A stretch of 64,000 nucleotides of DNA, taken from assembly GCF_026340975.1 (NCBI RefSeq), contig NZ_JAPEOS010000002.1:638501-702500 (forward strand). The letters run 5' to 3'. This stretch comes from Streptomyces sp. NBC_01214 (lineage in GTDB: Bacteria > Actinomycetota > Actinomycetes > Streptomycetales > Streptomycetaceae). Below are positions 37,391 through 44,694 of this stretch, in pieces (positions within the stretch are counted from its first letter, which is position 1; every line of letters starts with the position of its first letter). The translations under genes and the position numbers were made by a program. A model generated the notes under the pieces. It saw only the letters and a list, made by a program, of their open reading frames with translations, was not told the DNA's origin and did no database searches.

Positions 37391-38657
37391 AAGGCGCCTC
37401 GTGAATGACCTTCAACCGCTGGTTCACCCAATCCGCTTGCTTTGCCTCGGGCAGGCGGGTGGCGCTCTGGGCTGCCCCGAGGTCCTCGCCGGGCATGTCG
37501 CTTTGCACGTTCGGCGTGTCAGACGTTCCCATGGCCCTGAATTCGAGCCACATCTCGATCTGGGCTATGGCTGTGCCGACCTTGTTCGCGTTCTCCGGGC
37601 TCAGCTCCTCGCAGCGGGGAGGTATGGAGAGCTGAATGATCGAACCCGCCATGTTCGGCGCCGCGAACCACAAGTTGCCCTCGACTATGGAAAAGTCGTT
37701 CGCCGTCTCCGGGCCGTCAGGGCGTACTCCGAGTTCGTAGAACGTATCCGGCGTGCGGATCCAGTCCTGGGGTATCGCGCCGAGCCGTTCCGCCATGGCG
37801 GACGTCTGCTGAAGATACTTCCGGTCCTCAGGCCAGAGGCAGACCCGCGGAGACCCGTTCGAGCACAGTGGTTCCTTCGGAGCCGCACGGTCCGCGCGAA
37901 TGGAGCCGGCGGCGGGCAGCGATCCGACAGCTGTCACCACCGCGAGGAGAGCCCCCAGTCCCATGGCCCGATACCCGATACCCGGAGCCCAGCCGGTCCG
38001 GCCGCGGCGCAGGAGAGCGGGAACGCACACGGCGGCGGCGACAAGTGCAGCGGCAAGGGCGAGACGCACGGCGAGCGCCGCCCCGTTGATCTCGATCCCG
38101 GGGTCTCCGGACAGCACGTAGAAGCCGAGATTCCGCGGGCTGCCGGCACCCCCGACGGCGACGAAACACGCCAATCCGCAGATGACGGGAGCGGCAACCG
38201 TCGATCGAGCCAGGCGGCCCACTGCATGGCCGACTGCGGAACAGGCGATGATGACCGAAATGCCCAGGAGCAGGTAACTCGGCCAGAGGAAGCCGGGTCC
38301 GGCGTCCGGCACACTGACGGCTGCGGCTGCGGCCGCACCCAGCCCATAGGCCAGAACCCCGTACGTGACGGTGGCCATGAACTGTGCCGCTTCCATGTGC
38401 CAGGCCGGCCGTGCTGCCGCGCCCCGCTGTTCCGCGATTCCGCGGCGCAGTGACCTGCCGACCGCCCAGGCTGCTGCCGCGGAGAAGGCCGGTGCAAAGA
38501 AAAGTGCAGGAATCTGGGCTGCTGCGCTGGCCTGAGGCCAGACACCGATCCAGTAGTGGCTCCTGCCGAACACTGCGGCCATGTCCACCGCAATCAGCAG
38601 GGGAAGGCACCAAAGCAGCGGGGAACGCCGTACTTCGATCCAGTAGATCTTCATCAT
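37383..38657 (-). CDS. ABC-transporter permease-like membrane protein with outer domain
   Basis: 424 residues. Six to seven membrane helices occupy about residues 10-250. A roughly 175-residue extracytoplasmic C-terminal domain follows, with CSNGSPRVCLWPEDRKY near its start. That Cys-x-Cys/WPE motif resembles a family of actinobacterial ABC-2-like permeases of unknown substrate. ATG 38657 overlaps the ATPase stop by 4 nt, so both are translated together. The large outer domain could bind the exported or sensed peptide. Confidence 0.75.
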   Translation of the reverse strand: MMKIYWIEVRRSPLLWCLPLLIAVDMAAVFGRSHYWIGVWPQASAAAQIPALFFAPAFSAAAAWAVGRSLRRGIAEQRGAAARPAWHMEAAQFMATVTYGVLAYGLGAAAAAAVSVPDAGPGFLWPSYLLLGISVIIACSAVGHAVGRLARSTVAAPVICGLACFVAVGGAGSPRNLGFYVLSGDPGIEINGAALAVRLALAAALVAAAVCVPALLRRGRTGWAPGIGYRAMGLGALLAVVTAVGSLPAAGSIRADRAAPKEPLCSNGSPRVCLWPEDRKYLQQTSAMAERLGAIPQDWIRTPDTFYELGVRPDGPETANDFSIVEGNLWFAAPNMAGSIIQLSIPPRCEELSPENANKVGTAIAQIEMWLEFRAMGTSDTPNVQSDMPGEDLGAAQSATRLPEAKQADWVNQRLKVIHEAPCA

Positions 38658-39406
38658 GCCGATACCGCCCCTTCATTGAGAACGCTCATGTATCCGCGTT
38701 CCAACGGGCTGTCGCCGGGGGCATCCGGATCCGCTGCCGCCGCGAGGTCTGCGGGAGCGCCCCGGAAGAGGATGCTCCCCTGATTCAGCACGGCGACGTC
38801 CTCACAGATGGAGGAGACATCTTCCACGAGATGAGTGCTGAGGATGACGGCAGCGTGGTCCAGGGAGCGGATCAGCTCACGGAATTCGAAGCGTTGCGCC
38901 GGATCCAGACCGACCGTGGGTTCGTCGAGGAGAATCAGCCTCGGAGACCCGACGATGGCGGTCGCAATACCCGCTCGACGCAGCATGCCGCCCGAAAGGG
39001 ACTTCATCTTGTCGTCGATCTGACCCTGCAGGCCGACGGATTCGATTGCATCCAGAGTCTCCTGGTGCGCCAGCTTCTTGGGCACATCGCGCAGCCAGGC
39101 ACAGTAGCGGACGAAGTCATAGACCGAGAAATTCGGATAGTAGCCGAAATCCTGCGGGAGGTAGCCGATGTCGCGGCGGGCCTGCCGGGCCGAGCGCTCC
39201 GAATCGATCGGTTCGCCGAGGATCTCGAGGCGGCCGCCGAGCGGGGGAGCCACGGTTGCCAGCGTGCGAAGCAGGGTCGTCTTGCCTGCTCCGTTCGGGC
39301 CGAGCAGCCCCAATGCGCCGGTTTCGATCTCGAGATCGATCCCGTTGATGACGGGACGTTTCCCGTAGCCCTGGACCAGCGCAGACGCGCTGACAATCGG
39401 AGGCAT
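38654..39406 (-). CDS. ABC transporter ATP-binding protein
   Basis: 250 residues with complete motifs: Walker A GPNGAGKTT 36-44, Q-loop in GYLPQDFGYYP, signature LSGGM 137-141, Walker B LILLDE 157-162 and a switch His in ILSTHLVED. The subfamily resembles ABC-2 type export or immunity ATPases. ATG 39406 is chosen because GGAG lies 6 nt upstream; ATG 39418 and 39439 are in-frame but poorly placed. It follows the third peptide gene across a hairpin at 39426-39457 and probably powers export of, or resistance to, the peptides. Confidence 0.9.
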   Translation of the reverse strand: MPPIVSASALVQGYGKRPVINGIDLEIETGALGLLGPNGAGKTTLLRTLATVAPPLGGRLEILGEPIDSERSARQARRDIGYLPQDFGYYPNFSVYDFVRYCAWLRDVPKKLAHQETLDAIESVGLQGQIDDKMKSLSGGMLRRAGIATAIVGSPRLILLDEPTVGLDPAQRFEFRELIRSLDHAAVILSTHLVEDVSSICEDVAVLNQGSILFRGAPADLAAAADPDAPGDSPLERGYMSVLNEGAVSA

Positions 39407-39425
39407 TGCATTCTCCATGTTCAAG

Positions 39426-39457
39426 AAGGGCGCCCCCATGAGACAGGAGGCGCCCTT
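39426..39457 (-). terminator. hairpin between peptide genes and ABC genes (attenuator-like)
   Basis: AAGGGCGCC (39426-39434) pairs with GGCGCCCTT (39449-39457), ending 19 nt upstream of the ATPase start. It would let the peptide genes be expressed well above the transporter. Confidence 0.6.
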
Positions 39458-39514
39458 TGTGTGATTCTGCGAGCCGGCGGGCGGGGGCCGGGTCAGCTCA
39501 TTCCCGCCCTGCTG

Positions 39515-39862
39515 TCAGCCGCCGTATCGGACGTGACTCTGGTTGACCTTGAAAGTGCACTCGTCGTAGTCGAACTTCCCGGAATACCCGTGGGACAGTT
39601 CGCGCCACTTGCCCATGTAATTGGCTTCGTAGTTGCACCCTGCTACGAGCTGGAACTTACCGCCCTGGGTCACCGACCCGCAGTACCCGTGGAAGGAGGT
39701 GTTGTACCAGTAGCCCTTGCAGCCGAAGACGGAATTACTCGAAGCGGCGCTGGCGGCCGGGGTGACGACTGCGATGGCAGCAACCGAGAGGGCACCCACG
39801 GCGAGCGCCTTGGAGACGTTGGACACCATGCGCTTCATCGCGCGGGGGGAAGACTTTGTCAT
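39515..39862 (-). CDS. secreted four-cysteine peptide, paralogue 1
   Basis: 115 residues. A Sec signal peptide (ALAVGALSVAAIAVV, cleavage near PAASA39) leaves a mature domain of about 76 residues. It shares GCKGYWYNTSFHGYC and KFDYDECTFK with the two genes upstream; cysteines are spaced C-x12-C-x14-C-x25-C, consistent with two disulfides. It is aromatic-rich (Tyr, Trp, Phe). I know of no described family with this pattern. ATG 39862 follows AAAAGG. It is last of three tandem copies and nearest to the ABC genes. Possible roles: secreted antimicrobial, signal or surface-structural protein. Confidence 0.85.
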   Translation of the reverse strand: MTKSSPRAMKRMVSNVSKALAVGALSVAAIAVVTPAASAASSNSVFGCKGYWYNTSFHGYCGSVTQGGKFQLVAGCNYEANYMGKWRELSHGYSGKFDYDECTFKVNQSHVRYGG

Positions 39863-39903
39863 TGTTGCAACCTTTTGGAGGTGTGGTCACGCGGTATCAG
39901 GAA

Positions 39904-40260
39904 TTACCTGGTGTAGTTGACGTACGCCTTGGTCGCCTTGAAGGTGCACTCGTCGTAGTCGAACTTGCCTGCGTAACCCTTCGGGAGCTCGTGCCACTTG
40001 CCGTGGTAATCGATCTCGTAGTCGCAGAGCGCGATGAGCTTGTAGTCCCCGGTCGTGGTCGTCGAACCGCAGTAGCCGTGGAAGGAGGTGTTGTACCAGT
40101 AGCCCTTGCAGCCGTTCACATTGTTGCTGGTGCCGGCTGCCCCGGCGGAAGGAGCCACGATGGCCACGGCGGCAGCGGACAGGGCGCACACGGCGAGAAC
40201 CCGGCCGGCCATGGAAGTCGAACGCTTCAGCGAAGACGATATTACGTTGGTCAACGTCAT
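39904..40260 (-). CDS. secreted four-cysteine peptide, paralogue 2
   Basis: 118 residues. Signal peptide (VLAVCALSAAAVAIV, cleavage near PSAGA) plus a mature domain with the same C-x12-C-x14-C-x25-C frame: GCKGYWYNTSFHGYC, then CDYEIDYHGKW, then KFDYDECTFK. It differs most in the loop after the second cysteine and at the C-terminus, so the copies have diverged while conserving the core. ATG 40260 aligns with the starts of the other copies, but the AAAGGG upstream is only 1 nt away, so translation may be weaker. Confidence 0.83.
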   Translation of the reverse strand: MTLTNVISSSLKRSTSMAGRVLAVCALSAAAVAIVAPSAGAAGTSNNVNGCKGYWYNTSFHGYCGSTTTTGDYKLIALCDYEIDYHGKWHELPKGYAGKFDYDECTFKATKAYVNYTR

Positions 40261-40344
40261 GCCCTTTGTGTCTGTGCAGGGAAAGAAGGAAGGTGTGGAC
40301 TACGCGCACTCATTCGAAATCGAATGTCGCCCGCCCGGGAGAAC

Positions 40345-40695
40345 TCAGGCGTAGTAGCTGATGTAGGCGTAGGTCACCTTGAAGGTGCACTCGTCGTAGT
40401 CGAACTTGCCGGAGTATCCGCGAGAGAGGTTGACCCACTTACCCGAATAGTCCGATTCGTAGTTGCACTTCGCGCCGAGGCGGAACTTCCCTGCGGAAGT
40501 CACGGAAGAGCAGTAACCGTGGAAAGCCGTGTTGTACCAGTAGCCCTTGCAGCCCATGGTCGAGCTGAGCTCTGAACTGGCGCTGGCCGTCGGCGCCACC
40601 GTGGCGACCGCGGCAGCCGCCAGGACGCCGACTGTGACTGCCTTGGTACCGTTGTATGTGATGCGTTTGAACGCAGAAGAGAAGAACTTCGTCAC
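40345..40695 (-). CDS. secreted four-cysteine peptide, paralogue 3 (first in operon)
   Basis: 116 residues from GTG 40695, with GAAGG 9 nt upstream. Signal peptide (VTVGVLAAAAVATVA, cleavage near PTASA). The mature part begins with a short acidic/Ser segment, then GCKGYWYNTAFHGYC, CNYESDYSGKW and KFDYDECTFK. The cysteine spacing is identical to its two paralogues. It is the first gene after a long leader with direct repeats and a hairpin, so it is probably the main regulated entry point of the cassette. Confidence 0.85.
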   Translation of the reverse strand: MTKFFSSAFKRITYNGTKAVTVGVLAAAAVATVAPTASASSELSSTMGCKGYWYNTAFHGYCSSVTSAGKFRLGAKCNYESDYSGKWVNLSRGYSGKFDYDECTFKVTYAYISYYA

Positions 40696-40731
40696 TGCCG
40701 TTTACCTTCAGTCGGTGTAGTGATGGAGAAC

Positions 40732-40759
40732 GGGTCCCGGCGTTCCAGCGCCGGGACCC
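40732..40759 (-). promoter_or_regulatory. leader hairpin upstream of peptide operon
   Basis: An 11-bp perfect stem (40732-40742 / 40749-40759, 6-nt loop) lies in the leader, starting 37 nt upstream of the GTG. It could be an attenuator or an mRNA-stabilising structure. Confidence 0.55.
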
Positions 40760-40780
40760 ACCAGTCACTTGTTGTTCACC

Positions 40781-40819
40781 GCTCAACAAGATCGCGTCTT
40801 GTTTATGGCTCAACAAGAT
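40781..40819 (-). promoter_or_regulatory. 12-bp direct repeats in peptide-operon leader
   Basis: GCTCAACAAGAT occurs at 40781-40792 and 40808-40819, start-to-start 27 nt. They look like a two-site operator between the proposed promoter and the first peptide gene. Confidence 0.5.
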
Positions 40820-40870
40820 GGCGCGCGGAGGATGTGCGGCAACTAAAGCCCGCCCCCCGAAGCGAAGTTG

Positions 40871-40899
40871 ATCTTATGAGAATCACATTCAGTCAGCAA
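40871..40899 (-). promoter_or_regulatory. candidate SigA-type promoter of peptide operon
   Basis: On the minus strand TTGCTG (40894-40899) and TAAGAT (40871-40876) are separated by 17 nt, in an AT-rich pocket. Start of transcription near 40864 would give a leader of about 170 nt. Confidence 0.4.
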
Positions 40900-40984
40900 A
40901 CTGGCTGATTCCTACTGAGGGTTACGCCGGAGCCCACGGTGCACCCCACCCCCGGCTGTCATTACTCCCGCATACGGTGACCCC

Positions 40985-41461
40985 ATGAAGCCGCTCAGGA
41001 TCATTGCCGGGGATGCGACGAGTCCCCAGGCCAAGGGGCCCAAGGTCATCGCGCACGTCTGCAACGACCTCGGGGGGTGGGGGAAGGGCTTCGTCGTGGC
41101 CGTTTCGCGCCGGTGGGCCGAGCCGGAGGCCGCGTACCGGGCCTGGCACCGGGGGCGCAGCGGGAACGACTTCGGGCTGGGCGCCGTGCAGTTGGTGCAG
41201 GTGAAGTCCGACGTGTGGGTGGCCAACATGGTCGGTCAGCGCGGCATTCGGACCGGGAGCGGGGGGCCGCCCGTTCGGTACGACGCCGTGGAGCGGTGCC
41301 TCGCCGCGCTCGCCGATCGTGCCGTCGAGCTCGGGGCGAGCGTTCACATGCCGCGCATCGGGTGCGGGCTCGCGGGCGGCAAGTGGGCGCGCATCGAGCC
41401 GCTGATCACCGGGGCGTTGTGCGCGCGCGACGTGGAAGTGACCGTGTACGACCACGGGTGA
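40985..41461 (+). CDS. macro-domain protein, TARG1/Poa1-like
   Basis: 158 residues consisting of a single macro domain: IIAGDATSPQAKG, then the ADP-ribose loop IAHVCNDLGGWGKGF and the second loop around RIGCGLAGGKW. The order and the N/D content of the first loop resemble TARG1/ALC1-type macro domains that bind or remove ADP-ribose. It may reverse ADP-ribosylation of proteins or nucleic acids. It starts directly after the peptide cassette on the opposite strand; no ADP-ribosyltransferase is recognisable nearby. Confidence 0.88.
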   Translation: MKPLRIIAGDATSPQAKGPKVIAHVCNDLGGWGKGFVVAVSRRWAEPEAAYRAWHRGRSGNDFGLGAVQLVQVKSDVWVANMVGQRGIRTGSGGPPVRYDAVERCLAALADRAVELGASVHMPRIGCGLAGGKWARIEPLITGALCARDVEVTVYDHG

Positions 41462-41472
41462 GTCGCGCGTCC

Positions 41473-41832
41473 TCAGCGGCCGGCGGCCGGCAGGTGGCGG
41501 ACGGGCCATGCCGGCTTCGGGAGCCTGGGCGTGCGGCGCCCGACGGCTTCGAAGGCGAGCCAGGCGGCTCCTGAGGCGACCGTCGTGAGGAACGGCAGCG
41601 CCCAAGCGGCCAGCTGCCAGGCGGTTGCGACGTCTAGGGTGCTCACCAGCGTCGCCGCCGGAGCGGCGGCAAGGGTCAGCAGCAGCGTGATCCTGGCCCA
41701 GAGCGGCAGCTTGCGGCTCACCGCGGCGGTCGCGAGGCCCAGGCCCGCGCTCACCGTGAGGATCACGGCCAGGCCCACGAGGGCGAGCGTGAGGGCGAGT
41801 AGCAGGGCGAGGAGCATCAGTACGAGGCCCAT
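41473..41832 (-). CDS. small membrane protein, unknown
   Basis: 119 residues with three to four membrane helices (GLVLMLLALLLALTLALVGLAVIL start) and a basic Pro-rich C-terminal tail. No family recognised. ATG 41832 is preceded by GGAGG at 10 nt. It converges on the macro-domain gene with an 11-nt gap. A perfect 20-bp palindrome lies 99 nt upstream. Confidence 0.65.
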   Translation of the reverse strand: MGLVLMLLALLLALTLALVGLAVILTVSAGLGLATAAVSRKLPLWARITLLLTLAAAPAATLVSTLDVATAWQLAAWALPFLTTVASGAAWLAFEAVGRRTPRLPKPAWPVRHLPAAGR

Positions 41833-41930
41833 GTCGTGGCCACCTCCGGTCTCGTGGCAACCCGTCGCGAGGGCAGGCGGATGTGCCTTCCCGCTGTTCC
41901 GGCAGGTTCACCGGAGGCCATACTGCCAGA

Positions 41931-41950
41931 GTGTTGAACGCGTTCAACAC
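41931..41950. promoter_or_regulatory. perfect 20-bp palindrome, TetR-type operator candidate
   Basis: GTGTTGAACGCGTTCAACAC is a perfect palindrome in the divergent region between the membrane-protein gene and the GNAT gene. It fits the degenerate TetR-family pattern TNNAACNNGTTNNA known from KstR. No TetR gene is in the window. Confidence 0.6.
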
Positions 41951-42022
41951 CACCCCGGTGTCACCCGTAGGCCCCGGTGTCGGCAGCGTGGTCCGGACGC
42001 GGCGGCGTGGCACGATCGCGGG

Positions 42023-42574
42023 ATGGAGTACCGGTACGCCGCCGAGGCCGATGCGCCCGCCATGGCTGAGCTCTTCGCCGCCCACCACCACGACGCGCTG
42101 ACGGAACGGCAGCGGGCGGAGCAGGGTTTCGTCCAGGGCCGGTTCGACGTCGACGTGCTGCGGGCGATGGCCGGTGCGCGGGAGCTGCTGGTCGCGGACG
42201 ACGGGGGCAAGGTCGTCGGGCTGCTCGCGCTGTCGGCGCCGGCGACTCTGGTCGACCCGTCGCCGCCGGTCGCGGGCCTGCTCCAGGCCCAGGAGGTCCT
42301 GGAGTGGCAGGGGCGCCCGCTGGCCGAGGCGCGGTGGCTGCTCTACGGGCCCGTGGTGGTCGCCGCCGCGTACCGGGGGCGTGGTGTGGCCCGGGCGCTG
42401 TTCACCATGGCCGTGGCGGCGGCCTCGGAGCGCGCCGAAGCCGTGGTCGCCTTCATCGAAGCCGGGAACGTGCCGTCCTGGAAGGTGCACGTCGACGGCT
42501 TCGGCATGGTCCTGCTGGGCGAGTTCGTCGCGGGCGGGCGCACGTACAGCGCGGTCGCCGCGGCGACGCTCTGA
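42023..42574 (+). CDS. GNAT family N-acetyltransferase
   Basis: 183 residues from ATG 42023. GNAT fold with the acetyl-CoA loop VVVAAAYRGRGVARALF (R/Q-x-x-G-x-G/A pattern) and beta4 hydrophobic strand before it; the C-terminal part NVPSWKVHVDGFGMVLLGEF is typical. Substrate unknown. The start fits the conserved N-terminus (YRYAAEADAPAMAELF). It lies downstream of the palindrome, so regulation by a TetR-type repressor is plausible. Confidence 0.85.
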   Translation: MEYRYAAEADAPAMAELFAAHHHDALTERQRAEQGFVQGRFDVDVLRAMAGARELLVADDGGKVVGLLALSAPATLVDPSPPVAGLLQAQEVLEWQGRPLAEARWLLYGPVVVAAAYRGRGVARALFTMAVAAASERAEAVVAFIEAGNVPSWKVHVDGFGMVLLGEFVAGGRTYSAVAAATL

Positions 42575-42592
42575 CCGTGGCGGGTGGGGTGC

Positions 42593-43045
42593 TCAGCCCA
42601 CGGGCTCCAGGATCACCAGCGGGATCTCGCGGGGTCGGGCCGCGGCGCGGTCGTCCTCGAACGGGGGCCACAGGGCCGTCATCATCTCCCAGTACACCTC
42701 GCGTTCCTGGGGCGTGGCGGTGCGCGCCCGCGCCGTGGAAGTGGCGGAGCCGACCTGGAGGCGGACCTCCGGGTGGTCGGTGAGGTTCCGGTACCAGTGG
42801 GGGTGGTCCGGGGCGCCGTAGGCGGAGGCCAGGACGATGTGCCGACCGGCGTCCTCGCCGTAGATCAGCGGGGTGCGGACGGCGCGGCCGGTGGCGCGGT
42901 CGAGCGTGGTCAGCAGGAGGGTGCGGACTCCGTGCCAGAGGTGCCCGTCGGCTCCCGCGGTGCTCACGTAGGCGCGTACGTGGTCGAGCCGTGGGCCGGG
43001 TCGCGGGTCGGTGGGGTGGTCCCAGTCGACGTCGAGTGCGTGCAT
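42593..43045 (-). CDS. deazaflavin (F420)-dependent nitroreductase-family protein
   Basis: 150 residues, length and fold of Ddn/F420H2-dependent quinone reductases: beta-barrel segment LLLTTLDRATGRAVRTPLIYGEDAGRHIV, then the HPHWYRNLTDHPEVRLQVG block that contacts F420. It probably reduces quinones or related electrophiles with F420H2, which Streptomyces makes. ATG 43045 has an AAGGACAGGA ribosome site. It is divergent from a LysR regulator, a usual arrangement for regulator-target pairs. Confidence 0.88.
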   Translation of the reverse strand: MHALDVDWDHPTDPRPGPRLDHVRAYVSTAGADGHLWHGVRTLLLTTLDRATGRAVRTPLIYGEDAGRHIVLASAYGAPDHPHWYRNLTDHPEVRLQVGSATSTARARTATPQEREVYWEMMTALWPPFEDDRAAARPREIPLVILEPVG

Positions 43046-43151
43046 TTTCCTGTCCTTAGGGTCGTGTCCCCCTTGCGGCTAACGAGCATTAACGATTCTG
43101 GATGCGCCCGACCCGTAGCGCACGGCCACAGGTCTGGACCAAGCTCGTCGT

Positions 43152-44087
43152 ATGGATCTGGAGCTGAGGCACCTCAAGATCGTCCGGGCCGTCGCCGACG
43201 CCGGGAGCCTGACGCGGGCCGCCACCGCGCTCGGCCTCGCGCAGCCCGCGCTCAGTACGCAGCTCAAGCGCATCGAGCGGGCGTTGGGCGGGACGCTGTT
43301 CCTGCGGGGGCGCGACGGCGTACGGGCCACCGCGCTCGGTGAGCTGGTGCTGGAGCGGGCCAGGGTGCTGCTGCCCGCGGTGTGCGAGCTCCAGGAGGAC
43401 GTCCAGCGGTTCGCCCGCCAGGGGGCGCACGGCTACCGGCTCGGCGGCACGCACGGACCGCTGCTCGGCGGGCTCGTGGACCGGCTCGCGGATGCGGAGC
43501 CGGGCGCGCCGGTGACGACGTACACCTCCTGGTCGGAGAAGGAGGTCGCTGCCGGCGTCGCCGACGGCCGCCTGGACTTCGCGCTGGTGGGGGTCTGCGG
43601 GGAGAGCGCGCCGCCCGAGCCGGGGCGCCTCGCGTGGAGGGAGGTGGCGCGCGACCCCGTGTACGTGATGCTGGCCGAGGACCATCCCCTCGCCCTGGCC
43701 CCGCGCACCGAGATCGAACTGGCCGAGCTGGCCGCCGAGGCGTGGACGGACGTCCCTGGCGACGGGTGCTTCGGCGACTGCTTCGCCGCGGCCTGCGTGC
43801 GGGCCGGGTTCACGCCCGCCTGCGTCTACGAGACCGACACCGCCTCCTGCGTGCACCTGGTGCAGGTGGGGCGGGCGGTCGGACTGTGCCGGGCCACGTT
43901 CCCGGTGACCCCGGGGGTGGTCACGCGGCCCCTCGCCGGGACCCCGCTCATGTGGCGGCACCTGCTGGGCTGGCACCCGGCCGCGCGGGTCGCTGCGCGG
44001 GCTGCCGAGGTGCTCGGCCATGCGAGGGCTGCGCATGCGGGGGCGCTGGTCAGGTCGGCCGGAGCCGTTGCCTTGCCGGCGGCTTAG
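43152..44087 (+). CDS. LysR family transcriptional regulator
   Basis: 311 residues. Winged-helix domain at 1-65 (HLKIVRAVADAGSLTRAATALGLAQPALSTQLKRIE), then the periplasmic-binding-like effector domain from about 90. Divergent to the F420-type oxidoreductase, which it likely controls through the 106-nt shared region. ATG 43152 fits the family start. The dispersed repeats lie immediately downstream. Confidence 0.92.
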   Translation: MDLELRHLKIVRAVADAGSLTRAATALGLAQPALSTQLKRIERALGGTLFLRGRDGVRATALGELVLERARVLLPAVCELQEDVQRFARQGAHGYRLGGTHGPLLGGLVDRLADAEPGAPVTTYTSWSEKEVAAGVADGRLDFALVGVCGESAPPEPGRLAWREVARDPVYVMLAEDHPLALAPRTEIELAELAAEAWTDVPGDGCFGDCFAAACVRAGFTPACVYETDTASCVHLVQVGRAVGLCRATFPVTPGVVTRPLAGTPLMWRHLLGWHPAARVAARAAEVLGHARAAHAGALVRSAGAVALPAA

Positions 44088-44102
44088 CCGGGCACCGGGC
44101 GG

Positions 44103-44229
44103 GTGCGGCGCCGCTGCGGGGGCGCTGCCCCCGGGCCCCCGCGCCTCAAACGCCGGCGGGGCTGGAAGAGCGGGGCTCCGCCGCGGGCCCCCGCGCCTCA
44201 AACGCCGGCGGGGCTGGAAGAGCGGGGCT
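44103..44229. repeat. dispersed GC-rich Streptomyces repeat, tandem copies
   Basis: Two identical 45-bp units (44133-44177 and 44185-44229) share the core CCTCAAACGCCGGCGGGGCT. A 62-bp segment from 44103 to 44164 recurs with about five mismatches at 50170-50231. All are intergenic and hairpin-forming. The rest of the 230-nt gap before 44318 holds no gene. Confidence 0.8.
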
Positions 44230-44317
44230 TCGCCGTGGGGTGGGTGCCTCGAGCGGCAAGGGACGCCCCCGGCGGGGCCGGGGGCGGTTGCGGCAGCGCT
44301 CGGGCGCCGTGCCGTGG

Positions 44318-44503
44318 TTACGGCAGGTAGCGCTCGATGACCTGCGGGCCCTCCTTCTCCATGAGCTTCCGGGCCTTCTCGATCCGCTCCGGAGTCGGGT
44401 CGTGGCCGGTCACCATCACGAGGTCCTCGGGGTCGTACGGCCGTTCCCCGCCCGTGAAGAGCCGGTCCGACCGTGTGGGCTGCTCGTCGGGTTCACTGAC
44501 CAT
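44318..44503 (-). CDS. small hypothetical acidic/basic soluble protein
   Basis: 61 residues from ATG 44503 with a strong AGGAGG 6 nt upstream. Disordered N-terminal half, then a helix (PERIEKARKLMEKEGPQVIERYL). No family recognised. The longer in-frame extension to 44620 is rejected because it lacks a ribosome site. Confidence 0.65.
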   Translation of the reverse strand: MVSEPDEQPTRSDRLFTGGERPYDPEDLVMVTGHDPTPERIEKARKLMEKEGPQVIERYLP

Positions 44504-44694
44504 CGCGTACCTCCTACGGTTTACCCCTGGCCCCATCCTCCGGCCGCCGCCCCATGAACGCACCTCGACCGCCCGCGGGCCGCCGGACGGCCCCGGGCAT
44601 AACACCGGGACAGGGGCCAACTGGCAGCTCCCGCACGACGGTTCGGATTTCTACGGTTTCCGCAGACCCCCACCGGAAACCGAGGAGATCCCCC

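Noticed and set aside
39515..40695. Lactococcin 972-like bacteriocin identity for the three peptides
   Set aside because: Size and ABC context are similar, but the cysteine frame and GCKGYWYN motif do not match lactococcin 972, which lacks this pattern.
43131..43141. Second DasR-like site (GGTCTGGACC) before the LysR gene
   Set aside because: Only the inner GGTC/GACC pair fits; flanks differ and the gene context is not aminosugar metabolism.
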